Positions 51,284 to 61,205 are shown, numbered from the stretch's first letter. The stretch is 64,000 nt of DNA from Brenneria alni (GCF_003666245.1 NZ_MJLZ01000003.1:115869-179868), one strand, 5' to 3'. The notes: generated from the letters alone by a model not told the origin. A program made the numbers and translations.

Positions 51284-52702
51284 ATGTCACTCAGCCGGCG
51301 TCAGTTTATACAGGCATCGGGTTTTGCGTTGTGGGCGGGGAGTCAGCCTTTGTCGGCGCGAGTCAGTGGAGCGGCAACCCCATTACCGATCCCCCCATTG
51401 CTGGAGTCGCGCCGGGGTCAACCTCTGTTTCTGACCATGCAACGTGCCCATTGGGCTTTCACCGGCGATCGTAAGGCGTCAGTCTGGGGCATAAACGGAC
51501 GATATCTGGGGCCGACTGTGCGGGTGTTTGATGGGGATGACGTTAAGCTGATTTACAGTAATCGGCTCAATGAACCGGTATCCATGACGATCAGCGGATT
51601 ACAGGTTTCCGGTTCGCTGATGGGAGGGGCTGCCCGTATTATATCGCCGGGTATGGACTGGTCGCCTGTATTGCCGATCCGGCAGCCATCAACCTCCTGT
51701 TGGTATCATGCAAACACGCCAAACCGTATGGCTCCTCATATTTACAACGGGCTGGCGGGTCTCTGGCTGGTGGAAGACAGCACCAGTAAATCATTACCGC
51801 TTCCCAATCATTATGGCGTGGATGACTTTCCGCTGATTATTCAGGATAAGCGGCTGGATAACTTTGGCGTGCCGATTTATAACCCACCTGGCAGTGGCGG
51901 TTTTGTCGGCGATACGCTGCTGGTTAATGGCGTGCAGAATCCCTATGTTGAGGTGTCCCGTGGCTGGGTACGATTGCGGCTAGTTAATGCATCGAATGCC
52001 CGCCGTTATGTTATGCGGTTGAGTGACGGACGACCGATTCACGTTATCGCCAGCGATCAGGGGCTACTGCCTGCCCCGATGGCGACGAATCAACTTTCTC
52101 TGGCGCCTGGCGAACGGCGGGAAATCCTGATTGATATGTCGCAAGGGGAAGAGGTTACGCTTACCGCGGGTGAGTCAGCCGGCATTATGGATCGTCTGCG
52201 CGGGCTGTTTGAACCGTCCAGCATTTTAATTTCGACGCAGATACTAACGCTTAAGCCGACGGGGTTATTACCCCTGGTGACCGATAATCTGCCGATGCGC
52301 CTGCTGGCGGATAATATTATCGAAGGCAGTATCAGCCGCACGCGTGAGTTTCGTCTGGGTGACAACCTGCCGGGCATCAATGGCGCAATATGGGATATGA
52401 CCCGCGCCGATGTCCAGACCCAACTTGGCCGCTGTGAGCGTTGGCTTATTCATGCGGATACGCCTCAGTCATTCCATATTCAGGGGGTGAAGTTTTTGTT
52501 GCGTAGTATTAACGGCGGGGCGGTACCGATAGAGGATAGCGGCTGGAAGGATACGGTTTGGGTTGATAGCGATGTCGAACTGCTGGTTTATTTCACCCAA
52601 CCATCATCACTGGCTTTTCCCTTCCTCTACTACAGCCAGACGCTGGAAATGGCCGATCACGGCTCAACCGGGCAACTTATTGTTCAGCAGCCTCCGGTCT
52701 GA
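51284..52702 (+). CDS. ftsP: FtsP (SufI), Tat-exported divisome-stabilising protein
   Basis: Periplasmic cupredoxin-fold protein that protects the divisome under stress. The 472-aa product has a Tat signal (MSLSRRQFIQASGFALWAG, twin Arg at 5-6) and three multicopper-oxidase-like domains (WGINGRYLGPTVRVFDGDD; WYHANTPNR; GWKDTVWVD). Typical copper-ligand HxH motifs are largely absent, as in E. coli FtsP, so it is not expected to be an oxidase. It is convergent with the kinase gene at 52706, with only 3 bp between stops. Confidence 0.94.
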   Translation: MSLSRRQFIQASGFALWAGSQPLSARVSGAATPLPIPPLLESRRGQPLFLTMQRAHWAFTGDRKASVWGINGRYLGPTVRVFDGDDVKLIYSNRLNEPVSMTISGLQVSGSLMGGAARIISPGMDWSPVLPIRQPSTSCWYHANTPNRMAPHIYNGLAGLWLVEDSTSKSLPLPNHYGVDDFPLIIQDKRLDNFGVPIYNPPGSGGFVGDTLLVNGVQNPYVEVSRGWVRLRLVNASNARRYVMRLSDGRPIHVIASDQGLLPAPMATNQLSLAPGERREILIDMSQGEEVTLTAGESAGIMDRLRGLFEPSSILISTQILTLKPTGLLPLVTDNLPMRLLADNIIEGSISRTREFRLGDNLPGINGAIWDMTRADVQTQLGRCERWLIHADTPQSFHIQGVKFLLRSINGGAVPIEDSGWKDTVWVDSDVELLVYFTQPSSLAFPFLYYSQTLEMADHGSTGQLIVQQPPV

Positions 52703-52705
52703 TGG

Positions 52706-53650
52706 TTAACCAGTCCGCTGCGGACTAGCGTCAGGAAAATATTGGCGCAGTGTATCCCAGTCCGGCGCGCCAGCCGCACCCTGGAGGGATACTACGCAGG
52801 CTGCTACCTGATTTGCCAGGTTGACGGCATCATCCAGCGGCCAGTTCGATGATAAGCCAGCCAGTAGACCACCACTGTGCGCGTCGCCTGCACCAATAGT
52901 ATCCACGACCTTCACCGGGTAGGCCGCGATCGCTGTCGGCTTACCATCAGGAGGGCAAATCCAGGCCCCTTCCTTATCCAGCCGACAAATCAACGTTAAA
53001 CCGCTGCATTGCGCATAACGCATGGCTTGTGAAACCACATCGCCGTCTCCGCAGAGCTGTTTTGTCTCATCGCGGTTTAAGGTCAGGATAGAGTTGCTGC
53101 CAGACAGCGCCGTAATAAAGTCCGATGGGATAAACGGTAAGCGTGGGCCTAAATCAATCAGCTTTTGCTGTGTCTGCTCCAGCGTCCATTCGCGCAATGC
53201 TTGTCCGCCTGTACCGAACAATTCATAGCCATTCAGGTACAGCAGCGCATTTTCTGGCAGCGTCAGCCGTTGCAGCATTTCCCGGCTACAGTGTGCCTCA
53301 CACCCGGTCATGCCGATGAATGTCCGCTCGCCATCAGGCTCCGTCATCGCCAGGCACCAGCCGTTATCCATTTCCGTATTACGCAACAAGACCGGCAGGC
53401 TCATTTCCGTCATAGCGGTTTCGACAGCCTTTCCCCACGGCCCGTTACCGACCGGCATACCGTTGATTATCGGAACGTTGAGACGGTATAGGACACGGGC
53501 CACGTTGAACGCGCAGCCGCCAATCTGCTGGCCGAGATCTTTGCCCTCGATATCTTCACCTCTGAGCGGCAGGCGGGGAAGTGCTATCAGCATATCGCCG
53601 CAGGCACCGCCGACCACGACGACAGGGCGTTGAGGAGTAAATGTTGTCAT
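52706..53650 (-). CDS. PfkB/ribokinase-family sugar or nucleoside kinase (YegV-like)
   Basis: A 314-aa PfkB-family kinase that probably phosphorylates the substrate of the adjoining permease. PfkB signature 1 is near residue 40 (GGCAFNVARVLYRL). Signature 2, DTIGAGDAHSGGLLAGL (about 255-271), includes the catalytic Asp and anion hole. It resembles E. coli YegV, including NGWCLAMTEPDGERTF. Its ATG overlaps the permease stop by 4 nt (ATGA). The substrate cannot be told from sequence; a nucleoside or base-linked ribose is a guess from the permease family. Confidence 0.82.
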   Translation of the reverse strand: MTTFTPQRPVVVVGGACGDMLIALPRLPLRGEDIEGKDLGQQIGGCAFNVARVLYRLNVPIINGMPVGNGPWGKAVETAMTEMSLPVLLRNTEMDNGWCLAMTEPDGERTFIGMTGCEAHCSREMLQRLTLPENALLYLNGYELFGTGGQALREWTLEQTQQKLIDLGPRLPFIPSDFITALSGSNSILTLNRDETKQLCGDGDVVSQAMRYAQCSGLTLICRLDKEGAWICPPDGKPTAIAAYPVKVVDTIGAGDAHSGGLLAGLSSNWPLDDAVNLANQVAACVVSLQGAAGAPDWDTLRQYFPDASPQRTG

Positions 53651-55092
53651 CGCGCTTTCTCTTGCGGTTTAACCAGCAGGTACAACCAGTAGGCGATCAG
53701 GCTGATACCGAATGAGATAAACAGCCCTAAACTGGAGTCGGCGAAAATGCCCACCGCCAGCGGTCCGTCAATAAAGCCGGTTTTTGTCACCATCAGACCG
53801 GCGATGGCGCCCAGCAGCCAGCAAAAGAGCGGTACCCAGCGTACGCCAAGATTTCTGCCGTTTAAGCCAAACACCAGCTCGTCGCTGTAGCCGTTATGAC
53901 GGCGAAGCAGGATGTAATCAAGGATAAACACCGCAGACCAGGGGCCGAGAAACAAACCGCAAAAAATCAGGAAGGAGATAAAGGGGGTAAGGAAATCATC
54001 GGAAATAAACAGTATATAGATAGCGATACCCACGACCAGTACGGCATCAAATGCCACTGCAACCGACTGGCGCACCTTAACGCCGATGGTCAGCAGGTTA
54101 AGGCTGGCAGAATAGAGGCTTAATACGGCAATTGTCACGATGCCCGCCGTGGCGGTCAACAGGTAAGGCACGGACATCCAGGCTGGCAATATCGTGCCGA
54201 TCAGCGCAATCGGGTTGGCGGAACTGGAGAGGTCGGGCAATTGGGATGACAGCAAAATACCGGCCAGCATCAGCAGTATCAACGGTAACGCCGAGCCGCC
54301 GACTACAGCCGCGAACACGCTGCGACGGCTAGACGACGGATTCTGATAGCGACTGTAATCCGCGCCAGCGATAGTCCAGCCTACGCCGGTGCCGGCAGCA
54401 ATCACCGAAACGGCGGGCAGGAATCCCGTTAACCAGTCGCCGGACGGCAGTGACAGCACCGTATGCCAGGGGGTGTTGAACAGAATATAAATCACCACCA
54501 CCAGCGTCATGGTGCCGAAAATCCGGGTGATCCAGCTTTGCAGCAGGATCAGCGTATTCTGCCCCAGAATGCTGACGGCAATTGTCAGTCCGCCAAAAAG
54601 CAGCAGGCAAACGGCGGTCAGTCCATGACTGCTGTTGAGCCCCGTTGCTTCAAACAGAGCAGACAGCGTAAGTGTGCCGGTAATGAGGTTAACGGCCTCC
54701 CAGCCCATCAGCGTGAACCAACTGAATGCCGTGGGCGCAATATTACCTTTAAAGCCGAAAATAGTGCGCGATAGCGTCAGTGTGGTGGTGCGGCCGATTT
54801 GGCCAGCAAATGAGGTAAAGCCTACCAGTGTGAAACTGGCTATACCAAGAATAGCGGCAAGCATTGATTGAATAAAAGAGAGGCCGAACGAAACGACAAT
54901 CGCGCCGTAGACAATACCGAGGATGCCAATATTAGCCGCACACCAGATCCAAAATAATTCCAGAGGTCGACCTGTCCGTTCGGCCTCTGGTACTCGTTCA
55001 ATACCGGTATTTTCGACTTTCCATGTTTTATTTTGTGGTTGTACTTCTTCGTTTTGCCGTGCTTCACCCATGTTGGCATGTTCCTTTTTCAT
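53647..55092 (-). CDS. NCS1-family (cytosine permease-like) transporter
   Basis: A ~481-aa inner-membrane transporter of the nucleobase:cation symporter-1 family, with about 12 hydrophobic segments. N-terminal GIERVPEAERTGRPLELFWIWCAANIG fits the family entry sequence and is followed by SFAGQIGRTTTLTLSRTIFG and GWTIAGADYSRY. It is likely a purine, pyrimidine or related-heterocycle importer. The start is uncertain: 55092 (ATG with AGG 5 nt upstream) or 55071 (ATG with AAGGA 10 nt upstream). It is first in the operon with the kinase and is divergent from the GntR gene. Confidence 0.85.
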   Translation of the reverse strand: MKKEHANMGEARQNEEVQPQNKTWKVENTGIERVPEAERTGRPLELFWIWCAANIGILGIVYGAIVVSFGLSFIQSMLAAILGIASFTLVGFTSFAGQIGRTTTLTLSRTIFGFKGNIAPTAFSWFTLMGWEAVNLITGTLTLSALFEATGLNSSHGLTAVCLLLFGGLTIAVSILGQNTLILLQSWITRIFGTMTLVVVIYILFNTPWHTVLSLPSGDWLTGFLPAVSVIAAGTGVGWTIAGADYSRYQNPSSSRRSVFAAVVGGSALPLILLMLAGILLSSQLPDLSSSANPIALIGTILPAWMSVPYLLTATAGIVTIAVLSLYSASLNLLTIGVKVRQSVAVAFDAVLVVGIAIYILFISDDFLTPFISFLIFCGLFLGPWSAVFILDYILLRRHNGYSDELVFGLNGRNLGVRWVPLFCWLLGAIAGLMVTKTGFIDGPLAVGIFADSSLGLFISFGISLIAYWLYLLVKPQEKAR

Positions 55093-55154
55093 ACCTGCCT
55101 GCAACGTATCATAAAGCTTAGTCGGTACCAGCGGATCCGACAGCGTACGGGCTT

Positions 55155-55170
55155 ATTAGACTAGTCCAAT
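55155..55170. promoter_or_regulatory. Candidate GntR operator palindrome
   Basis: ATTAGACTAGTCCAAT is an inverted repeat with one mismatched pair around GACTAGTC. It lies 63-84 bp upstream of the permease start and overlaps a TATATT-like -10 on the minus strand. Its form resembles operators of HutC-type GntR regulators, and a GntR gene is divergent 380 bp away. No experimental link. Confidence 0.45.
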
Positions 55171-55547
55171 ATAGTAAAGATATGGTGAATGCGTTAGTTT
55201 GATATGTATCTATTATTAGAGCCGAAAAGAATGTTTTCGATTCAACCAAAATACTGGCGAACCTGTTTCTATGGTCATCATTCTGATGGCGCCACCTTTC
55301 GTCGCCTACATAGGCAACCAAGGATGGTGTCGCCAGAGTTTTTTTGTTGGTCGTTTAGTGACCCTGGTGTTGGCAAATCTTACGCCAGTTTATGAAAAGC
55401 AAACTAAATTCGCAAGGCCAATTCGAGGCCTTTATGATACCAATCTAAGGCCAGGCGGATTCTGTTCTACACCTTAATCTGGCTCAACATTTGTGTTTAA
55501 CAATTGGGTATGCTGAAAGCAGGATAACGCAATAAAAAGGCTACGAT
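55171..55547. other. Region between the NCS1 permease and its GntR regulator
   Basis: About 380 bp, A/T-rich in the first 80 bp. Several short frames (for example 55271-55477) have no RBS or recognisable product. A weak hairpin AAGGCC-AATTCGA-GGCCTT sits near 55412. The region is long for a simple divergent promoter and may hold decayed sequence, but I cannot identify a source. Confidence 0.4.
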
Positions 55548-56294
55548 ATGCAGGAGTTACTTCTTTGGGTGAGGGCCGGGCTGACTGAACCGTCTTCAGC
55601 GCCTCGTTATATGCAGCTTGCGTCGCTGCTTGAGTCGGAAATTGAACGGCGAAAAGCATTATCTGGCCAATTTTTACCTGCTGAAAGATTGATTGCTCAA
55701 CAAATTGGATTGTCTCGTGTAACGGTTTCCCGTGCGATGGCCTTATTGGAAGAAAAAGGTTTAATCGTGCGTAAGCAAGGTGTTGGTACCAGAGTGAGCC
55801 AGCGTTTAAATTACTCGCTGGATGACGATGAATCGGGTTTTACCTCATTGGTTCTGCAACAGGGTGGGATTGCTGGCAATCTTTGGCTGGAAAGGTGCAG
55901 GAAAAACCTCCCGGCCGCGATCGCCAAAGAAATGTCTTTACCGCAAGATACCCTGGCGACGAACCTGCGGCGTGTTCGGTTAATTAATGAGAAACCGGTA
56001 TCGCTGGAAACGACATGGATCCCGCTGGCGCTATTACCAGAGCCGGAACAACTGGAACATTCGCTTTATCAATACTGGGCCGCCAGAAATATTTATCCGG
56101 ATAAAAAACGCTATCGGCTAAAGGCGGTGGCATCACCGACCGATGTTGCCGGGTATCTGGAAGTGCCGGTAGGGTCGTCATTACTGTTATGCCGTCAGCA
56201 TACGTATAACGCACAGGGCGATCTGCTGGAATACTGTGAAATCTATTGCCGCAGTGATGTATATGAGTTTCAGGTGACGGGCGGCATTTCGTGA
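55548..56294 (+). CDS. GntR/HutC-family transcriptional regulator (YegW-like)
   Basis: A 248-aa regulator with an N-terminal winged helix-turn-helix (about 15-85; YMQLASLLESEI, GQFLPAERLIAQQIGLSRVT, RKQGVGTRVS). The C-terminal UTRA/HutC ligand-binding domain (about 100-245; LRRVRLINEKPVSLETTWIP, YCEIYCRSDVYEF) follows. It resembles E. coli YegW, whose gene neighbours yegV. The pairing with the YegV-like kinase and NCS1 permease suggests it represses that operon in answer to its substrate. AAGG lies 7 nt upstream of the ATG. Confidence 0.88.
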   Translation: MQELLLWVRAGLTEPSSAPRYMQLASLLESEIERRKALSGQFLPAERLIAQQIGLSRVTVSRAMALLEEKGLIVRKQGVGTRVSQRLNYSLDDDESGFTSLVLQQGGIAGNLWLERCRKNLPAAIAKEMSLPQDTLATNLRRVRLINEKPVSLETTWIPLALLPEPEQLEHSLYQYWAARNIYPDKKRYRLKAVASPTDVAGYLEVPVGSSLLLCRQHTYNAQGDLLEYCEIYCRSDVYEFQVTGGIS

Positions 56295-56302
56295 ATGAAA
56301 TA

Positions 56303-56332
56303 TCGCCGGTAAAAAAACAGCCTGACCGGCGA
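56303..56332. terminator. Hairpin in the convergent gntR-type/dkgA gap
   Basis: TCGCCGGT (56303-56310) pairs with ACCGGCGA (56325-56332) around a 14-nt loop holding seven As (seven Us on the other strand). It lies between two convergent genes. There is no U-tract after the stem on either strand. Confidence 0.4.
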
Positions 56333-56346
56333 AGAGGAAGGCGGTA

Positions 56347-57174
56347 TCAGTTGTTCCTCAGGGTGTCTGGATCGGAGCCAAGACGCTTGCCGCAGTCCAG
56401 TTTAGCTATTTCGCTTAACTCATCTTTATCCAGACGAAAATCAAACACGTTGAAATTTTCTCTGATGCGTGAAGACGTAACGGATTTCGGGATGACCACC
56501 AATCCGTTATCAAGATGCCAGCGGATCACGATTTGCGCAGGGGTTTTATCATATTTGGTCGCCAGTTTACGGATAATAGGCTGATCGAATACTCCCTCGC
56601 CGCCATGTGCCAGCGGGCTCCAGGACTCGGTCTGAATACGATGGGTTGCATTCCAGGTGTGAAGCGGGCGCTGTTGGAAAAGGGGATGAAGCTCAATCTG
56701 ATTGATAACCGGCAACACGCCGGTTTCATCTTTCAGCCGTTGTATGTGATGGGTGTGAAAATTACTGACGCCAATGCTTTTTACCAGCCCCTGTTGCTGC
56801 AATTTAATCAACCCTCGCCAGGCATCCACATAAATATCTTGTTGTGGTTGTGGCCAGTGAATCAGATAAAGATCCACGTAGCGCAGTTGCAGCTTTCTCA
56901 GGCTTTCTTCCAATGCTTTCTGTGGGTTTTTCTGGTCGCTGTTCCAGAGCTTAGTAGTGATAAATAATTCTTCACGTGGAATTTCAGCTAATTGTAATGC
57001 CTGACCGACACCCTTTTCATTTTTATAAATGGCGGCGGTATCAATAGCGCGATACCCCGTTTTGAGTGCTTCGGTTACGGCAGCCACTGTTTCTTCATTA
57101 CTTGCCTGCCAGACGCCAAGTCCCAACTGGGGTATGATATTGCCGTCAGCCAGCTTAAGTTTGGGTTGCGTCAT
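56347..57174 (-). CDS. dkgA: DkgA-type aldo/keto reductase (2,5-diketo-D-gluconate / methylglyoxal reductase)
   Basis: NADPH-dependent AKR-family reductase; E. coli DkgA reduces methylglyoxal and 2,5-diketo-D-gluconate. The 275-aa (beta/alpha)8 protein has Asp45 and Tyr50 of the tetrad in RAIDTAAIYKNE, Lys in FITTKLWN, His in YLIHWPQP and the cofactor motif VVIPKSVTSSRIRENF. Length equals E. coli DkgA. Gene content around it differs from E. coli, where dkgA neighbours yqhD. Confidence 0.92.
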   Translation of the reverse strand: MTQPKLKLADGNIIPQLGLGVWQASNEETVAAVTEALKTGYRAIDTAAIYKNEKGVGQALQLAEIPREELFITTKLWNSDQKNPQKALEESLRKLQLRYVDLYLIHWPQPQQDIYVDAWRGLIKLQQQGLVKSIGVSNFHTHHIQRLKDETGVLPVINQIELHPLFQQRPLHTWNATHRIQTESWSPLAHGGEGVFDQPIIRKLATKYDKTPAQIVIRWHLDNGLVVIPKSVTSSRIRENFNVFDFRLDKDELSEIAKLDCGKRLGSDPDTLRNN

Positions 57175-57365
57175 ATCACTCTCCTTTTTCGACCGTTAAT
57201 CAATGTGTAACGGAGATAGGTAGCCCATTAATGTCGTGGCCGATGCGATATCGGTTTCCTCTACAATATTGGGTATATGACGTAATTCTAGTCGACAACT
57301 GATGCTATTGTTTAGCGGGCTAAGGAATATTCTTTATAACAGTTACAGATTGGTATGGGGATCGA

Positions 57366-58025
57366 TCAGGCTGTGGAGTGTTTTTTACGCCATACCATCA
57401 CAGCCATGCCGATTAACCCACTGACCAGCAGAATGATGGGCAGCAGAATCAGCGCAGTCATCACCTGATCTTCATAGCGTTTAATCAGTGGAATGTGGCT
57501 CATGGTGTAGCCAAGTGTGATGATGCCGCCGACCCAGAGGAAACCACTAAGCCAATTGAATATCTGAAAACGTGTATTATTTAGTCCGGAAATACCCGCG
57601 ATAGTGGGTAACAGAGTACGGATGAATGCCAAAAAACGGCCAATCAGCAGTGCGACCAGGCCGTGATGGCGAAATAAGTGATAAGCCCGTTGATGATAGT
57701 GGGCGGGTAACTGCAACAGCCAGCCTTTTACCAACCGGCTATCACCCAGCCAGCGGCCCTGAAGATAGCTGAACCAGCATCCGAGGCTTGCGGCCACGGT
57801 CAGCAGCAGCATGGTGGGAATAAAATTCATGACGCCTTTGGCAATCATGGCTCCCGTCAGCAATAACAGGCTATCGCCGGGAAGAAAAGAGGCTGGCAGT
57901 AAACCATTTTCCAGAAACAGGGTTGTAAATAAAATACCGTAAATCACCCAAATTACATGGGGATCGGCCAGCGCGCTGAAATCCTGCTGCCATAGCGCCT
58001 GAATAATTTCATGAACCATGCTCAT
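57366..58025 (-). CDS. yghB: YghB, DedA-family inner-membrane protein
   Basis: DedA/VTT-family membrane protein required, redundantly with YqjA, for normal division, pH tolerance and membrane homeostasis; probably a lipid scramblase-like or proton-linked transporter. The 219-aa product has about 5-6 hydrophobic segments, the [20 protein letters not shown] motif (acidic residues at re-entrant loop 1) and [19 protein letters not shown]. The ATG at 58025 (GGAAG upstream) gives the E. coli length. In E. coli it also neighbours metC. Confidence 0.94.
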   Translation of the reverse strand: MSMVHEIIQALWQQDFSALADPHVIWVIYGILFTTLFLENGLLPASFLPGDSLLLLTGAMIAKGVMNFIPTMLLLTVAASLGCWFSYLQGRWLGDSRLVKGWLLQLPAHYHQRAYHLFRHHGLVALLIGRFLAFIRTLLPTIAGISGLNNTRFQIFNWLSGFLWVGGIITLGYTMSHIPLIKRYEDQVMTALILLPIILLVSGLIGMAVMVWRKKHSTA

Positions 58026-58234
58026 ATTACTTCCTGCCAGATGACTGAAGCCCCAAGGAAAACGGAACAAAATAAATACCCACGCATAGGGTGCTTAGTG
58101 CGTTGATATCCGCGCAGGCCTATATGCTTATTTCAGTTAAGGTAAAGCGGTTTTAGTAAGAGTTTATCGCTTTCTATGATACACGCTTTACCTTTCCCGA
58201 TGCAGTTAAATCAAGGGATAGGGGGCTGTAATGG

Positions 58235-59428
58235 TCACACTTCCTGAATTCTGTTAAATCCGGTAGCCAAATCGTCAATTAAATCATCACAGTCTTCAAG
58301 TCCAATATGTAACCGAATCAGGGTGCCGCTGAAGTCAACGCCGGCAACCGGTCGGATCGTTGCCAAATCATCCGGCTGATTGGCCAGAATCAGCGATTCA
58401 AAGCCGCCCCATGAATACGCCATACTGAAGTGTTCAAAGTTATCCAGATAATGGGCCAACTGCTTGCTGTTCAGCCTCTCTTTCAATACAAATGAAAACA
58501 AGCCATTACAACCCTTAAAATCACGGACATAGAATTCGTGACCTTTGCATTCAGGCAGGGCCGGATGATTAACCACGGCAACTTCGGGGCGCTCCGATAG
58601 CCATCTTGCGATGCGAATACTGCTTTCCTGATGCTGTTTAAGTCTGATCCCCAGGGTACGCAGGCCGCGGCTGGCGACATAGGCGGTATCGGCATCAACC
58701 ATTTGCCCCATCAGATAGGAATGCTCGCGTAGCTGAACCCAGCAGCGTTCATTTGCGACGGCTGTACCCAGCATGGCATCAGAATGGCCCACAATGTACT
58801 TTGTGCCGGACTGCACAGAGATATCGATGTCAAACTCCAGCGCTTTGAACAGAACACCCGCCGCCCAGGTATTATCCATAATGATAACGATTTCCGGATT
58901 GATACGGCGAACGGCCTGCACAATCGCCGGGATATCCTGAACTTCCATGGTGATGGAACCGGGAGATTCAAGGAACACCACTTTGGTGTTTTCCTGTATG
59001 AGTTCGCTGATGCCTGCACCGATCAACGGATCAAAATAGGTAGTGCCGACATTCAACTTACGGAGAACCGTGTTACAGAAACTCTGAGTAGGTTCATAGA
59101 CCGAGCCGGTGACCAGCACATGATCCCCTGCCGCCACAAAAGAAAGGATGGCGTTGGAAATCGCCGCCGCGCCACAGGGATATAATGCACAGCCAGCGCC
59201 GCCTTCCAGTTCGGTCATGGCTTCCTGCAAAGAGAAATGTGTCAATGTGCCACGACGACCATAGAACAACGCGCCTTTAGCCCGGTTAACGGCAGCGTGT
59301 TTTTTATCCTGAACGGTATCGAATACCAGCGAGGAGGCTCGTTGGATGACTGGGTTTACCGATCCCTGCGTGAATTTTTTGCTTCGCCCTGCGGCGACCA
59401 GAGTTGTTGCTGTTTTCTTGCTTGTCAT
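58235..59428 (-). CDS. metC: MetC, cystathionine beta-lyase
   Basis: PLP enzyme that splits cystathionine to homocysteine, pyruvate and ammonia in methionine synthesis. The 397-aa product has the PLP-binding Lys210 in [13 protein letters not shown], the [20 protein letters not shown] region and [11 protein letters not shown] near the end. The ATG at 59428, about 11 nt after AAGG, matches the family; a GTG at 59440 is possible. I found no clear MetJ box upstream. exbBD, divergent from metC in E. coli, is absent here. Confidence 0.95.
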   Translation of the reverse strand: MTSKKTATTLVAAGRSKKFTQGSVNPVIQRASSLVFDTVQDKKHAAVNRAKGALFYGRRGTLTHFSLQEAMTELEGGAGCALYPCGAAAISNAILSFVAAGDHVLVTGSVYEPTQSFCNTVLRKLNVGTTYFDPLIGAGISELIQENTKVVFLESPGSITMEVQDIPAIVQAVRRINPEIVIIMDNTWAAGVLFKALEFDIDISVQSGTKYIVGHSDAMLGTAVANERCWVQLREHSYLMGQMVDADTAYVASRGLRTLGIRLKQHQESSIRIARWLSERPEVAVVNHPALPECKGHEFYVRDFKGCNGLFSFVLKERLNSKQLAHYLDNFEHFSMAYSWGGFESLILANQPDDLATIRPVAGVDFSGTLIRLHIGLEDCDDLIDDLATGFNRIQEV

Positions 59429-59682
59429 AACCGATATCACCTTATTCTCTTTTTGGAACGTGCCGGGCTGACCCCCATTTGGCTGATACTTTCTACGTTA
59501 TCACGGCTTAAGCTGTTCGTGGGCGGGCTTTTCTGATTGACGTGAAAAACGCTGCCAGTCATTTGATTAATGATGCCAGGTAAAACGATAAAAAGTGTAC
59601 CGTCCTCTCTTTTTGTTCACTGGATCAGCGACGCTGGTTAAGCTAACGTTTCTCAGCCTTTCTCCTCATTCTCAGGGATAAG

Positions 59683-60783
59683 ATGTCACATTATCGTGTT
59701 TACGAATGTCGCCCACTTTGTCTGGCGGCTTTGTTGGTACTGGCCGGGTGTTCGAGTCAGACCACGCAGGAGCCAGCGCCTCGCCCGGTGGACGTCAAGG
59801 CCCGGCTTATGCAACTGTTGCCTGCCAGTGTCAGCGATCGTCAAGGATGGGCAACGGATATTGCTGCTGCTTTTAGCGCGCAGGGCATTGATCCCAGCAA
59901 TGAGAACCTGTGTTCGGTATTGGCGGTGACGGAACAGGAATCTACTTTTAACGCCGATCCGCAGGTGCCGGGCTTATCGAAAATCGCCTGGCAGGAGATT
60001 GATCGCCGTGCGGAAAAACTGCATATCCCGGCTTTGCTGGTGCGTACTGCGCTGCTAATCAAATCACCGAATGGCAAAAGTTACAGTGAGCGATTGGATA
60101 CAGTTCGCAGCGAGAAAGCGTTGAGCGCCGTTTTTGACGATTTCATTAATATGGTGCCGATGGGGCAAAAGCTGTTTGGTCGTCTGAACCCTGTACATAC
60201 CGGCGGGCCGATGCAGGTGAGCATTGCGTTCGCCGAGGCCAACGCCAAAGGCTATCCGTACAAGGTTGACGGCACGATCCGCCGGGAAGTATTCAGCCAG
60301 CGTGGGGGAATGTACTTCGGCATTATGCATTTGCTGGGTTATCCGACGAATTACACACAGCCCCTCTACCGTTTTGCTGATTTTAATGCTGGCTGGTACG
60401 CCAGCCGGAATGCGGCATTCCAGCGTGCGGTCAGTCAGTTAAGCGGTATTTCGCTGACGCTGGATGGCGATTTGATCAACTACGGTTCCGATAAACCGGG
60501 TTCGACAGAACTGGCGGTGCGTTCACTGGGTAAACGTCTGGATATGAACGATGCAGCGATCCGACGCGCACTGGAAAAAGGCAACAGTCTGGATTTTGAA
60601 AAAACCGGGCTATATCAACGGGTTTATGCGCTGGCCGATAAATCGGCAAGAGGAAAGGTTCCCCGTGAAATCCTGCCGGGTATTACGCTTGAAAGCCCGA
60701 AGATCACCCGTAAATTGACGACGGCGTGGTTCGCGAAGCGGGTGGATGAACGTCGCCAGCGCTGTATGGTTAGGGCGCGATAA
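59683..60783 (+). CDS. yaiW: YaiW-like DUF1615 outer-membrane lipoprotein
   Basis: A 366-aa DUF1615 lipoprotein. E. coli YaiW is a surface-exposed lipoprotein that aids uptake of some proline-rich peptides with SbmA. The signal peptide ends in lipobox LVLAGC (Cys23). The body has conserved SVLAVTEQESTFNADP, INMVPMGQKLFGRLNPVHTG and QRGGMYFGIMHLLGYP. In E. coli the gene is next to sbmA; no sbmA is seen here. AGGGATAAG precedes the ATG. It is the last recognisable backbone gene before the accessory zone. Confidence 0.88.
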   Translation: MSHYRVYECRPLCLAALLVLAGCSSQTTQEPAPRPVDVKARLMQLLPASVSDRQGWATDIAAAFSAQGIDPSNENLCSVLAVTEQESTFNADPQVPGLSKIAWQEIDRRAEKLHIPALLVRTALLIKSPNGKSYSERLDTVRSEKALSAVFDDFINMVPMGQKLFGRLNPVHTGGPMQVSIAFAEANAKGYPYKVDGTIRREVFSQRGGMYFGIMHLLGYPTNYTQPLYRFADFNAGWYASRNAAFQRAVSQLSGISLTLDGDLINYGSDKPGSTELAVRSLGKRLDMNDAAIRRALEKGNSLDFEKTGLYQRVYALADKSARGKVPREILPGITLESPKITRKLTTAWFAKRVDERRQRCMVRAR

Positions 60784-60909
60784 CGTTGCAAACGAATGGC
60801 GGTGCCTGAAAATTGCCGGGGAATGTATTGATTATTTTAACGTATTTCTGGCCGCAGATTGTACAACCCACGGCCAGATTATCAAAATATGTGATTACGC
60901 TTCATTCAG

Positions 60910-61205
60910 TTATTTTGCTTGGTATTTTTCCAGCAATTTCTGGATATCCCATAATCGAGATACTGCAATTGATGATAATTTTTCTTTGGAAACATTTCGA
61001 TCAAGGGAAATACAATCTTTCCACAGTGAACGCCCGGCGATAACACCAGATGCACTGTTTCTCCGTGAAATATCAACCTGCTTTAGGAATGTGCTGTGAT
61101 CGGCACTTGCGGAAAAACAGCCCAGGAAATATCACCGCATATTGCAGTGACTTTCGCGCAGGCCTCTTCTGTGTAGTCCCCCCTGAATTTAGTCTTATTT
61201 AACAT
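60910..61205 (-). pseudogene. Frame-shifted C-terminal remnant of a class I (LacD/YihT-type) aldolase
   Basis: Read from 61205, the minus strand gives MLNKTKFRGDYTEEACAKV and then CGDISWAVF before a stop at 61083. A neighbouring frame continues as ADHSTFLKQVDISRR, SASGVIAGRSLWKDCISLD and a C-terminal helix ending LLEKYQAK, with stop at 60912. ASGVIAGRSLW closely matches the ASGFLAGRAVW-type motif of DhnA/LacD/YihT aldolases. The two frames join only by a frameshift near 61110, and the N-terminal two-thirds are missing. The parent could also be another class I aldolase of the same clan. Confidence 0.6.

Noticed and set aside
55271..55477. A 68-aa frame between permease and GntR genes
   Set aside because: No RBS, no recognisable motif, ordinary length for chance.
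60746..61099. A 117-aa forward frame after yaiW
   Set aside because: Overlaps yaiW's end and lies opposite the aldolase remnant, which has clearer coding character; no RBS.
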